Shown: in pieces, positions 8,549-17,700 of the stretch | Layout: each line of letters opens with the position of its first letter | How positions within the stretch are numbered: the stretch's first letter is position 1 | Source of the DNA: JBBIQS01 sp037442205 | GTDB taxonomy: Bacteria; Myxococcota; Myxococcia; Myxococcales; UBA5297 | Reading direction: 5' to 3' | Assembly (NCBI GenBank): GCA_037442205.1 | Contig: JBBIQS010000086.1 | Location: forward strand, 1 to 34,487 | DNA length: 34,487 nucleotides | Notes under the pieces: generated by a model | The model's input: the letters and a program-made list of their open reading frames with translations, nothing else | Told to the model about the DNA's origin: nothing | Databases searched by the model: none | Made by a program: the position numbers and the translations under genes

Positions 8549-8935
8549 CTAGGCGTTCGGCGCCGGAGCCGGGCCGCAGATCCGCCGCACCATCGCCACC
8601 ATCTCCTCGAGGCTGGTCGGCTTGCGCAGCCACTCGGTGCCGATCTCCGCGGCGCGCCGGGAAGCGGAGCAGGCCACCACCGGAATCGAGGCCAGCTGCG
8701 AATCGCGCAGCTGCTCGGCGCGGAACTCCCAGCCGTTCATCACCGGCATCATCAGATCCAGCAGCACCAGCCTGGTCCGGCCCGGCTCCCTCCTGAGCTG
8801 CTCCAGCGCCTCCCGGCCGTTGGCCGCCACCGCGGTCTCGAATCCCTCCTCCTGCAGCACGCTCGCGGCGATGTCGGAGAAGTCGGGATCGTCGTCGACG
8901 ATCAGGATCTTCTTATCCCGGCTGTTGGGATCCAC
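8549..8935 (-). CDS. Single-domain response regulator (receiver only)
   Basis: A 128-residue CheY-like receiver with no output domain. The acidic pocket is VDDDPD (residues 13-18), the phospho-acceptor is Asp60 in LLDLMMP, the switch Ser lies in ACSAS and the conserved Lys in LRKP. Translation starts at a GTG (complement at 8933-8935) that lies inside the 3' end of the upstream histidine kinase gene; the two overlap by 23 bases, which suggests translational coupling and a cognate pair. It probably relays phosphate to another protein or acts by protein-protein contact. The short C-terminal Pro/Ala tail carries no DNA-binding domain. Confidence 0.93.
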   Translation of the reverse strand: MDPNSRDKKILIVDDDPDFSDIAASVLQEEGFETAVAANGREALEQLRREPGRTRLVLLDLMMPVMNGWEFRAEQLRDSQLASIPVVACSASRRAAEIGTEWLRKPTSLEEMVAMVRRICGPAPAPNA

Positions 8936-10610
8936 GAGGCAGTTCTCCTTCCTCGGCGAGCGCGGACTCCAGCGGCAGCTCGACCTTGAAGGTGGCGCCG
9001 CGGCCGGGAGCGCTGGCGACGCGGATGGTTCCGCCGTGGGCCTGCAGGATGTGGCGGGCGATGTACAGCCCCAACCCCAGGCCGCCGTAGTGCTGTGAGG
9101 AGACCGCCCGCTCGAAGCGCTGGAAGATCCGGTCCAGGTCCGCCGGGGCGATGCCGATGCCCTGATCGCTGACGGTCAGCCGCGCCACGTTTCCCTGCGC
9201 TTCCACTCGGATGTCGACCGGCCGGCCCGCGCCGTACTTGCAGGCGTTCGAGAGCAGGCTGGCCACCACCTGAGCGATTCTCCCAGGGTCCCAACGTCCG
9301 AGCACCCGGTCGTCGGCCTGCACGCGCACCTCGCAGCCCGAGCGCGACAGCTCGAGGCCCGACTGGTCGATGACCTCGCGCACCACCGCCGCCAGGTCCA
9401 CCCTCCCGCGGTGCAGCTGGAAGCGGTCTTCGCTGATCCGCGTCACGTCGAGCAGGCTCTCGACTTGCCGGGTGAGCCGCTGGACCTGCCGGCGCGAGCG
9501 CACCATGCCACCCAGGACGCGCTCTGCGACGCCGGCGCCGGAAGGATTGCTGCGCAGGAAGCGCAGCAGTTCGTCCAGTTGCAGGGTCAGGGTGGCCAGC
9601 GGCGTGTTCAGCTCGTGGGAGGCGATGGAGAGGAATTCGTCCCGGGTCTGGATCGCCTCGCGCGCCTGGCGGTACAGGGCGGAGTTGTCCAGCGCCATGC
9701 CCGCTCGAGCGGCAAGCTCGGTGGCGAAGTCGAGGTTTTCCAAGCTGAGCCGCTGCCGCGGGGAGGCGCGGACCAGGGTCATGGCGCCCAGGCTGCGGCC
9801 GCGAGCGACCAGCGGGAGGCAGAGCCCGGAGTCGAAGCCCAGCTCTCGGACCAGCGCCGCAGCGGCCGGAGCGTCTGCCGCAGAGCCGACCAAGGCGGCG
9901 TCGGGGGTGAGCCATTCATACTGCCGGGTGCGAATGACCCGAGCCGCGCCGCGCTCGGCGAGCGGGTCGAGATCCAGGTTGTCGAGACGCTCCTGCGCTC
10001 GGTCCTCCAACGCCGAATCGACGTGGCCGATGGCAGTCAGCAGCCTGGGGCCGAGCTCGGCGAAGGTGATCAGGCACCAGTCGGCAGCCTCGTGAAGAGG
10101 GACGTGGGCTGCCGTGGCCAGCGTCTCCTCGAAATCCAGCGAGGCGGCGAGCCGGCCGCTGGCCTCGGAGAGAAGCGCAGAGCGCTGCGCCAGCCGGTGC
10201 AGCTCGGACACGGCCTGCCGGCGCTCTCGCCGCACCTTGGCCTCGGCGAGCTCTCGCGAGACCGCCGCCCCGAGCCGGGTGAGGTTGCTCTTGGACACGT
10301 AGTCGTGCGCGCCGGCCTTCATCGCCTGGACCGCGGTTTCGTCGCCGATGGCCCCGGAGACGATGACGAAGGGGACGTCGAGGTCGTACTGCTTGACGAT
10401 CCTCAGGGCGGCCAGGCCGTCGAAGCCCGGCAGGTTGTAGTCGGCGATGATCACGTCCCAGCTGGACCGGGCGAGCGCGGCGGTGAGTGCCTGCGGGGAG
10501 TCGACGCGCTCGCTCTGGACCTTGAGGCCTCGCCGGCTGAGCTGGAGCACGACCAGCTCGGCGTCATCCGAGGAGTCCTCGATGATCAGGACGCGCAGCG
10601 ACTCCTCCAT
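8913..10610 (-). CDS. Hybrid sensor: receiver-GAF-histidine kinase
   Basis: A soluble 565-residue signalling protein. Domains in order: receiver (about 5-120, phospho-Asp57 in IIADYNLPGFDG), a short coiled linker, GAF-like sensor (about 165-310), dimerisation/phosphoacceptor domain with His332 in SIASHELNTPL, and HATPase (about 440-550) with the N-box LLSNACKYG and the G-boxes SDQGIGIAP and GGLGLGLYIA. The start is an ATG (MEESLRVLIIEDSSDD); the frame is open much further upstream but without family sequence. It has no membrane segment, so the signal is internal or arrives through the receiver. It overlaps the downstream single-domain regulator and is divergent from mtaC, with about 300 bp between them, which makes it a candidate controller of the methanol operon. 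Confidence 0.93.
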   Translation of the reverse strand: MEESLRVLIIEDSSDDAELVVLQLSRRGLKVQSERVDSPQALTAALARSSWDVIIADYNLPGFDGLAALRIVKQYDLDVPFVIVSGAIGDETAVQAMKAGAHDYVSKSNLTRLGAAVSRELAEAKVRRERRQAVSELHRLAQRSALLSEASGRLAASLDFEETLATAAHVPLHEAADWCLITFAELGPRLLTAIGHVDSALEDRAQERLDNLDLDPLAERGAARVIRTRQYEWLTPDAALVGSAADAPAAAALVRELGFDSGLCLPLVARGRSLGAMTLVRASPRQRLSLENLDFATELAARAGMALDNSALYRQAREAIQTRDEFLSIASHELNTPLATLTLQLDELLRFLRSNPSGAGVAERVLGGMVRSRRQVQRLTRQVESLLDVTRISEDRFQLHRGRVDLAAVVREVIDQSGLELSRSGCEVRVQADDRVLGRWDPGRIAQVVASLLSNACKYGAGRPVDIRVEAQGNVARLTVSDQGIGIAPADLDRIFQRFERAVSSQHYGGLGLGLYIARHILQAHGGTIRVASAPGRGATFKVELPLESALAEEGELPRGSQQPG

Positions 10611-10908
10611 GAGCAGGCAGCCCCCGTTGGCAAGGTAGGTCCGGCGCTGCGCCCTTCCACCGCTTTGCCCGGACATCGTACCGCGAGGCGGCCCGGAAGC
10701 GTCACTGGCGGTGTGGCCTGTGGACGGACCGGAGGTGCTGCTCGGACGGCAAGAAAGCGAGCCGGCGGCGCTGTCGCCGGGCGAGCACGAAGGGCCGGGC
10801 CGACTCAATTTGGCAGAGATGGAGTGCCCGCCCCTCTTCGGCGGACAGGCCCTCGGAGCCTGGCCCCTGACGGCCGGCGCTGGCAGCTGGGAGAGCGAGG
10901 AGGTTGGG
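10611..10908. promoter_or_regulatory. Divergent control region between the sensor gene and mtaC
   Basis: This 298-bp gap should hold promoters in both directions. A small hairpin, CCGGCG / CGCCGG, lies at 10762-10780. GAGGAGG just before 10909 is the mtaC ribosome binding site. A GTCACTG string resembles part of a B12 box, but the rest of a cobalamin riboswitch could not be found. The plus-strand frame is open across most of the gap, without recognisable family sequence. Confidence 0.4.
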
Positions 10909-11655
10909 ATGGCAGCGGCTTCGGCCCCCGGGATCCTGACTCGATTCGACCTCAGGATCGAGGCGGCGCGACAGCAGGCCCGGCAGGTCTCCGTCGATCC
11001 CCTGCTGCAAAAGCTGGCGGAGAGCCTGGTCCTCGGCCGTGAAGAGGAGATCCAAGAGCTCGTCGCGCAGGCCCTGAGGACCAAGGATCCGATGCAGGTC
11101 ATCGCCCAGGGCCTGCTGCCCGGCATGAAGGAGGTCAGCCGCCTGTGGAGTGAAGGGGCCTACTTCCTCCCCCAGGTCATCCTCTCCTCCGACGCGATGA
11201 TGGCCGGCTTCGCCCTGTGCGAGAAGAAGCTGGGCCGGTCGGTGGAGAAGAAGGCCAAGGTGGTCACCCACACCGCCGAGGGGGACATCCACGACATCGG
11301 CCAGGTGATCGTCAACGCGCTGCTCAACGCCGCCGGCTTCGAGGTCGTCAACCTGGGGGCCGACGTGCCGGTGGAGACGGTGGTCGAGGCCTGCCGGCTG
11401 CACCAGCCGATCATGGTCACCGGCACCGCGTTGATGACCACCACCATGACCGCCTTCCCGAAGATCGCCGCCCGGCTCAAGGAGCTCAACCTGCGCATCC
11501 CCTTCGTCTGCGGCGGCGGGGCGGTCAGCGAGGACTACGTCACCAGCTTCGACTTCGGCATCTGGGGCAAGGAGGCCAGTCAGGCCCCGGGGATGGCCGA
11601 GGACGCGCTGCGCGGGCTCGGCTGGGAGGCGATGCGCGACAAGTGGAACGGATGA
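10909..11655 (+). CDS. mtaC: Methanol-specific corrinoid protein
   Basis: Carries the cobalamin cofactor that accepts the methyl group from MtaB. The 248-residue protein has the usual two parts: a four-helix cap (about 25-110) and a Rossmann-like B12 domain (115-245). The cobalt-ligand motif DxHxxG is seen as DIHDIG, with His128 as the lower axial ligand; later motifs are GTALMTTTM and CGGGAV. The ATG at 10909 has GAGGAGG at good spacing; the frame continues upstream but without family sequence. It is the first gene of a tight operon with mtaB (28-bp gap). Corrinoid proteins of other substrates (MtbC, MttC) look similar; the adjoining mtaB decides the methanol assignment. Confidence 0.9.
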   Translation: MAAASAPGILTRFDLRIEAARQQARQVSVDPLLQKLAESLVLGREEEIQELVAQALRTKDPMQVIAQGLLPGMKEVSRLWSEGAYFLPQVILSSDAMMAGFALCEKKLGRSVEKKAKVVTHTAEGDIHDIGQVIVNALLNAAGFEVVNLGADVPVETVVEACRLHQPIMVTGTALMTTTMTAFPKIAARLKELNLRIPFVCGGGAVSEDYVTSFDFGIWGKEASQAPGMAEDALRGLGWEAMRDKWNG

Positions 11656-11683
11656 GCGATCCGCTGGTGGAGGCAAGGCCGAC

Positions 11684-13051
11684 ATGAAGCTGACTGGCAC
11701 CATGGCCTACCGCAGCTCCGAGGAGATGGTCTTCGGGAAGGCGCTCAAGCCGGTGGAGACCCGCGGCGGGCTGCGCATCGGCGGCGGGATGGTGATCCCC
11801 GAGCTGGTGCCGCACCCGCGGCCCGGCAGCGAGATGAGCCTCAAGACGCTGCTGCGCGAGTTCGAGCGCGCCAACCAGGACGCCCTGGAGCGGTGCGTGG
11901 CGGTCGGCCACCCGCAGGTGGAGCTCGAGAACGAGCACGTGTTCCAGATGACCCACAACCCGAGCTGGGGCATGGAGGTCGCCTCCCAGACCGCCCGCCA
12001 GCTGCAGGAGTTCCGCGAGAAGTACGGCCTGCAGGCCTCCTACCGGGCGACCATCGCCGACGTCCGCCGGCCGGAGATGGTCGACCTGCGCACCTCCGAC
12101 CGCGCCCGCGAGGTGCTCGAGTCCTTCGAGGCCTGCGCCCCCTTCGCCGACATCGTCTCCATCGAGTCGCTGGGGGGCAAAGAGCTGTTCGACCACTCGC
12201 TCATCCGCAACGACCTCACCGGGATGCTCTTCGCCCAGGCAGTGCTGGGCGGCCGCGACATGGAGTGGCTGTGGCGCCAGATCGTCAGGATCGCCGGCAA
12301 GCACGGGTGCATCGCCGGCGGCGACACCGACTGCTCCCAGGCCAACACCGCCATGTTCATGGCCGGCGGCTACCTCTCCAAGGACGTCCCGCAGACCCTG
12401 GCGGCGCTGTGCCGGGCCATCGCCGCCAGCCGGACGCTGGTGGCCTACGAATGCGGCGCCACCGGGCCGGGGAAGGACTGCGCCTACGAGAACCCGATCG
12501 TCAAGGCCATCACCGGGGTGCCGATCTCCACCGAGGGAAAGACCGCCGCCTGCGCCCACATGAGCTTGTGCGGCAACGTCATGGCCGCCGTCTGCGACCT
12601 GTGGTCCAACGAGGCGGTGGAGTACCACCGGATGTTCGGCGGCACGACTCCGGCGGTGTTCGTCGAGATGCTCGGCTACGACGTCGCGGCGATGAACGCC
12701 GCGGTGGCGCTCGGCTCGCAGAAGCAGTACCAGGCCTGCCTGATCGCCTCCGACCGCTATCGCGGTCCGCACGGCTTCATGCTCTGCCCCGACAGCGCCT
12801 GGGCCATCGGCAAGGCCATCACCGACAACAACGGCAGCTTCTACTCCCGTGCCCGGGCGGCGGCGCTCAAGTGCGGCGAGCTGCTGCAGTCGGACCCGAA
12901 GCTGGAGTTCACCGCCTTCGAGCGCCAGTCGCTGCAGGGCTACCTGCTGGAGCTCGAGGGCCTGCCCAGCACAGAGGAGGACTTCATCGACCTGTGCCTG
13001 GGCAAGTACGGGAAGGTCAAGGGGTTCAGGCCGGCGTCCTACGGCTTGTAG
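11684..13051 (+). CDS. mtaB: Methanol:corrinoid methyltransferase
   Basis: Zinc enzyme that activates methanol and passes its methyl group to Co(I) of MtaC. The 455-residue length matches methanogen and acetogen MtaB, and long stretches agree with what I recall of the Methanosarcina enzyme: MAYRSSEEMVFG, NPSWGMEVA, AGGDTDCSQANTAMF, VAYECGATGPGKDC, WSNEAVEYH. The expected zinc ligands are in register with a constant offset of three: Glu161 (SIESLGGKE), Cys217 (DTDC) and Cys266 (GKDC). The start is ATG 11684, with a weak GGAGG about eleven bases upstream; an ATG at 11702 (MAYRSS) is an alternative. It sits between mtaC and the activator gene. It is not an MttB-type enzyme and has no in-frame amber codon. 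Confidence 0.95.
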   Translation: MKLTGTMAYRSSEEMVFGKALKPVETRGGLRIGGGMVIPELVPHPRPGSEMSLKTLLREFERANQDALERCVAVGHPQVELENEHVFQMTHNPSWGMEVASQTARQLQEFREKYGLQASYRATIADVRRPEMVDLRTSDRAREVLESFEACAPFADIVSIESLGGKELFDHSLIRNDLTGMLFAQAVLGGRDMEWLWRQIVRIAGKHGCIAGGDTDCSQANTAMFMAGGYLSKDVPQTLAALCRAIAASRTLVAYECGATGPGKDCAYENPIVKAITGVPISTEGKTAACAHMSLCGNVMAAVCDLWSNEAVEYHRMFGGTTPAVFVEMLGYDVAAMNAAVALGSQKQYQACLIASDRYRGPHGFMLCPDSAWAIGKAITDNNGSFYSRARAAALKCGELLQSDPKLEFTAFERQSLQGYLLELEGLPSTEEDFIDLCLGKYGKVKGFRPASYGL

Positions 13052-13074
13052 GCCCGGCTCGGGCGAGGAGCTTC

Positions 13075-14700
13075 ATGGCCGGGTTGGCCATCGCGATGGA
13101 CCTGGGGACCAGCGGGTTTCGGGCGCAAGCCATCGACCGCTCCACGGGATCCGTCATCTCGACGGCGATCACCACCCGCCATCCCCTGCCGGGCGCGAAC
13201 GTGATGGACCACGTTCACTTCGCCCTCGACCTGGGAGTGGAGACCGCCCAGCGCCTCATCATCCGCGCGGCCAACAGGGTGCTGGCCAGCCTGGGCGTGC
13301 CGCTCGAGGAGGTGGGGCGGCTCGCCCTGTGCGGGAACCCGACCCAGCTGGCGCTGCTGCAGGGAACCGAGATCCGCGACCTGGCCTTCGCCGGGAGGCG
13401 CAAGCTGAGGGCGCTGGGGGTGCTCGACCAGGTGCGCGAGGCGCGGGTGCTCGAAGCGCGCGCGCTTCCCGACCTGGACCTCCCGGTCGGCTGCGAGGTG
13501 CTGATCCCGCCGGCGGTGCGCCACGAGGTCGGCGCCGACGCCCTGGCGATGATCATCCAGAGCGGAATCCTCGAGCGCGACGAGACCGCCATCTCCACCG
13601 ACTTCGGAACCAATGCCGAGATGGCCATCGTCCATCGCCGGCAGGCCACCACCGGCTCCAGCGCCGCCGGCGCGGCGCTCGAGGGGCAGCACCTGACCTT
13701 CGGAATGCTGGCGGTCCCGGGAGCCATCTCGGACCTGGAGCCGGAGCCGCCGCACCACCGCATCGTCCAGCTCGACGACAGGATGCTTCCCATCGCCGGC
13801 TCGAGGATCGACCTCGAACGGCCGGGGCCGATCGAGGCCGGCGCTCCGAGGCCGGCGGGAATCACCGGCACCGGGGCGCTGGCCATCCTCGAGCAGGCGA
13901 TCGATTCCGGGCTGGTGGAACCGCCGCGCATCAGCACCGCCGACGCCCGGCTGCACCTCGGGGAGGAGATCTATCTGTCGGAGGAGGACGTAGTCGAGGC
14001 GGGGAAGGCCATCGGCGCAGTCCGCGCCGGCCACATCACCTTGTGCCATGAGGCAGGGATCGCGCTCGACCAGGTCCGCACCGCCTACATCTCCGGAGCC
14101 TCCGGCACCTACGTCGACGCCCGCAAGGCGCAGAGGCTGGGCCTGATTCCGCCGCAGGTTCGCACCGTCTACCAGCTCGGCAACACCTCGCTGGCGATGG
14201 CCCGCGACCTGGCCCTGGTGCCCGGGACTCTCGAGCGGATGTCCGCGCTCGCCCGCCAGCTGCGCCAGCGCCACTGCCTGTTCGGAGCCTCGCCGGTCTT
14301 CAAGCGGGTCTTCCTCCTGGAGCTGGCCTACTGGGTGGAAGGGATGCCGCTGTCCCAGTATCGGGAATTCCTGGCGAGGTACGGCCTGCCGGCGCTGCGG
14401 CCGCCGAGCGCGCTCCCGCAGGTCGTTCGCACCGTGGAGCGCGACCTGGGCGAGCTCGGGCGGCTGGGGCTCAAGACGGTCTCGGACCCGGCGAGGAGCG
14501 TCCAATGGCGCTTCCCCGGCTGCACTGGCTGCAGCCTGTGCCTGGCCGATTGCCCGGAGGGCGCGCTGTCCCTGTCCGGCCGCGGCGCGCAGGCGCTCAT
14601 CTCCCTGGACCCGTCGCGGTGCGACGGCGTGGGGTGCCGGCGATGCGAGCGGGCCTGCCCGGAGAAGGTGTTCCGGCTGGACGAGCTCTTCCGGGGATAG
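13075..14700 (+). CDS. RamA-like ATP-dependent corrinoid-protein activator
   Basis: Restores inactive Co(II) corrinoid to Co(I) using ATP and low-potential electrons. The 541-residue protein begins with an ASKHA-type fold: phosphate loops AMDLGTSGFRAQ (near residue 7) and STDFGTNAEMAI (near 180), then GITGTGALAILEQA and the SGASGTYVDARKA stretch. The last 70 residues hold a two-cluster ferredoxin domain: CTGCSLCLADCP and a second set C-x4-C-x2-C-x3-C ending CERACPEKVF. In RamA of methanogens the ferredoxin domain is also C-terminal and the length is about 540; the acetogen RACo type has it at the N-terminus. Start: ATG 13075 after GGCGAGGAGC. It lies 23 bases after mtaB and 12 bases before the giant kinase gene. 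Confidence 0.9.
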   Translation: MAGLAIAMDLGTSGFRAQAIDRSTGSVISTAITTRHPLPGANVMDHVHFALDLGVETAQRLIIRAANRVLASLGVPLEEVGRLALCGNPTQLALLQGTEIRDLAFAGRRKLRALGVLDQVREARVLEARALPDLDLPVGCEVLIPPAVRHEVGADALAMIIQSGILERDETAISTDFGTNAEMAIVHRRQATTGSSAAGAALEGQHLTFGMLAVPGAISDLEPEPPHHRIVQLDDRMLPIAGSRIDLERPGPIEAGAPRPAGITGTGALAILEQAIDSGLVEPPRISTADARLHLGEEIYLSEEDVVEAGKAIGAVRAGHITLCHEAGIALDQVRTAYISGASGTYVDARKAQRLGLIPPQVRTVYQLGNTSLAMARDLALVPGTLERMSALARQLRQRHCLFGASPVFKRVFLLELAYWVEGMPLSQYREFLARYGLPALRPPSALPQVVRTVERDLGELGRLGLKTVSDPARSVQWRFPGCTGCSLCLADCPEGALSLSGRGAQALISLDPSRCDGVGCRRCERACPEKVFRLDELFRG

Positions 14701-14712
14701 GGGGCACGACGA

Positions 14713-17700
14713 ATGGAGCCCGGAAAACTCGAGGAAATGGCGGCAAGGTCGGAGCAGGCAGCCGTCACCAGGCTGAGCTCCGACGATCTGGCGCGGCTGC
14801 CGTGCATCCACGAGGGGCCGGACTTCCTGCTCTTCCGCAGCGACGCCAATGCCTACCGGCGGCCGGTGGTGATCAAGGTCCTGCGTCGCGTCGCCGGAGC
14901 TCGGGAGGCGGCCCGACTGGAGAACGAGCTGCGGATGACCCGCGACCTGGCGCTGGAGGGGGTTCGGCGCGCCTATGACCTGCTGAGGATCGACGACCGG
15001 CCGGCGGTGGTCCTGGAGCTCATCGAGGGGGAGACGATCTTCGACGCCTACGTCGGCCGGCGCCGGGCGCTGCCGGAGATCCTGGCCATCGCTACCTCGG
15101 CCGCCGCGGCGCTCAGCCGCCTGCACCGGGCAGGAGTCGTCCACGGGAGCCTCACCAGCTTCAACATTCTGGCGAGCGCCGGCCAGCCGACGGCGACGCT
15201 CGTCGACTTCGAGCTGGCCTTCCGCGAGGAGCGGCCCGCGCGCGCCGAGCCGTCCGAGGCCTTCGAGGGCTCGCTCTCCTTTGTCGCGCCCGAGCAGACC
15301 GGCCGGATGAACCGGCCCGTGGATAGGCGAGCGGACCTCTATTCGCTCGGTGTGGTGCTCTACCAGATGCTCACCGGCGGTCTGCCTTTCGAGGCGGCGA
15401 CCTCAGCCGAGCTGATCCACAGCCACCTGGCGCTGATTCCGGCCGCGGTTCGCGAGCGGAACCGGCAGGTCCCGCGGGCGGTCTCCGACCTGGTGATGAA
15501 GCTGTTGTCCAAGAGCCCCGAGGACCGCTACCAGACCGCGGACGGAGTGAGGGCCGACCTCGAGCGCTGCGCCAAGCTGCTGCGGGAGCGGGGCGAGATC
15601 CGCCGTTTCCCGCTGGCGGAAGAGGACCTCACCGACACGGTCCGCACCCCGCAGAAGCCCTATGGCAAGGACCAGGGGCTGGCCGAGCTGAGGAGGGCGG
15701 TGGCGGCGGCGGAGAAGGGCGCCGGGCAGCTGGCGGTGGTCTCCGGGAGCGCCGGCGTGGGCAAGTCGTTCCTGGTCGGCGAGCTGCGGCAGTCGCTGGT
15801 CGGCGGGCCGGGGTCCTTCATCGCCGGCCGCTTCAACCCGGAGCAGCGCGAGATCCCCTATCACGCTCTGGTCCAGGCGTTCACCGCGCTGGTGGACCAA
15901 CTGCTGACCGAGAGCGCCGAGCGGCTGGCGGAGTGGAGGGCCGACCTCGCCCACAGCCTGGGGGCGGAGGCGGCGCTACTCTCCCAGGTCATTCCCCGGC
16001 TCGAACTGGTGGTGGGCAAGCTGGCCGTTCCCAGCCTCGGGCCCAGGGAGGCGCAGGGCCGCCTCCACCGGGCCTTTCGCGGCTTCGTGGAGACGGTGGC
16101 CCGGCGCCGCCCGCCGCTGGTGCTCCTCGTCGACGACCTGCAGTGGGCCGACCCCGCCTCGCAGAGCCTGCTCGACGCGCTGGTGGCCAGCCTCGAATCG
16201 CTTCCGCTGCTGATCATCGGGGCCTGCCGCGACCAGGAACTCGACCCGGCGCTGACCTCGCGGCTGGAGACCTGGGAACGCCAGGGGAAGGCGCGAGCGA
16301 TTCGGGTCGGCAACCTGCCGCCCGAGGCGCTGGCAAACCTGGTCGGCGAGGCCTTGCGCACGGAGGCGGCGACGGTCAGCCCGCTGGCGAGGCTGATCCA
16401 CGAGAAGACCGGCGGCAACGCCCTGTTCGCCATCCACTTCCTGGCGTCGCTGCACGACGCGGGGATGCTCCGGTTCGACCTGCGGTCTGCCGCCTGGCGC
16501 TGGGACGCCGAGCGAATTCGCGGCCAGAAGATCACCGACAACGTGGCCACGCTGATGACCGAGCTGATCCGCGAGGTGCCGCCGGCGGCCCAACGGCTGC
16601 TCTCCTACGCCTCGGTCATCGGAGGAGCGTTCGGCCTGGCGGACCTTGCCGCGCTCGCCGACCAGAAGCCGGAGGAGACGCGCCAGGGGCTGGAGAAGGC
16701 GCTGGGCCAGGGGCTGGTCGTCGCGGTCGCGGAGGGCCGGCCGGGGATCGAGCGGCCGGCGCCGGGTGAGGAGCGCTTCGAGTTCTCCCACGAGCGGGTG
16801 CGTCACGCCGCCTACGCCCTGGTGCCCGCCAAGCAGCGGCGGCAGCTCCACTATCGGGTCGGACGGCGGCTGCTGGAGGGCGTCGGCGAGAAGGAGAGAG
16901 AGGAGCGGGTCTTCGACATCGTCAACCACCTCAACGCCGGCTTCCAGAACATCGCCGAGGAGAGGGAGATGCTCGAGCTGGCCGAGCTGAACCTGCTCGC
17001 CGGGCGAAAGGCCAGGCGAGAGGCGGCGTTCGACGTGGCCATCTGGAACCTGAGCATGGGGATCGGGATGCTGCCCCGCGACCGCTGGACCTGCACCTTC
17101 GAGCTGGCCTCGGCCCTGTACCTGGAGTCGCTGGAGGCCGAGTACTCCAGCGGCAACTTCGAGCGCGCCGAGTTCCTCTCCGCCGAGCTGCTGCAGCACC
17201 TGGGCGACCTCTTCGTGAAGCTGAGGGTCTACGAGATCCTGATCGAGTTCCACTCGGCCCAGAACCGCAACGTGGAGGCCATCCAGGCCGGGCTCGAGGC
17301 GCTGGCGAACCTGGACGTGAAGCTGCCCAGCGAGCCGGAGGAGATCGAGCGCCAGGCCGGGGCGCTGCAGGCGGAGGTGGCGGCGCGGACCGAGCGCCCG
17401 GAGGCGCTGGCCGAGCTGCCGCCGATGAGCGACCGGCTCCAGCTGGCGCTGATGCAGCTGCTGGCCAGCCTGGCGGCACCGGCCTTCCGAATCGAATCGC
17501 CGCTGCTGCCCCTGGTCGTCGCCAAGATGATCCTGCTCGCCCTCGAGCGCGGCAATTCGCCGGCCGCCGCCCTGGCCTACGCCTGGCAGGCGGTGCTGCT
17601 GTGCGCGAGCTACGGCGACCTCGACAAGGGGTACCGCTTCGGCCAGGTCGCCGGGCAGGTGGCCAGGGCCTTCGGCGTCAGGCAGGCCGAGTCCGTGGTC

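Noticed and set aside
7921..8633. Repeat-containing ORFs on both strands across the 42-bp array
   Set aside because: They exist because the repeat length is divisible by three; all frames are open and none has a ribosome site or family sequence.
10800..10830. Sigma-54 promoter (TTGGCAGAG...TGC) before mtaC
   Set aside because: The GG-to-GC spacing is 12 bases rather than the required 10.
10611..10908. Cobalamin riboswitch upstream of mtaC
   Set aside because: Only a GTCACTG string is seen; the other conserved helices and loops of the riboswitch could not be found. A covariance search would settle it.
11893..13074. Long N-terminal extension of the activator gene overlapping mtaB
   Set aside because: The frame is open but antisense to nothing and Arg/Gly-rich, a shadow of mtaB; family similarity starts at the ATG at 13075.
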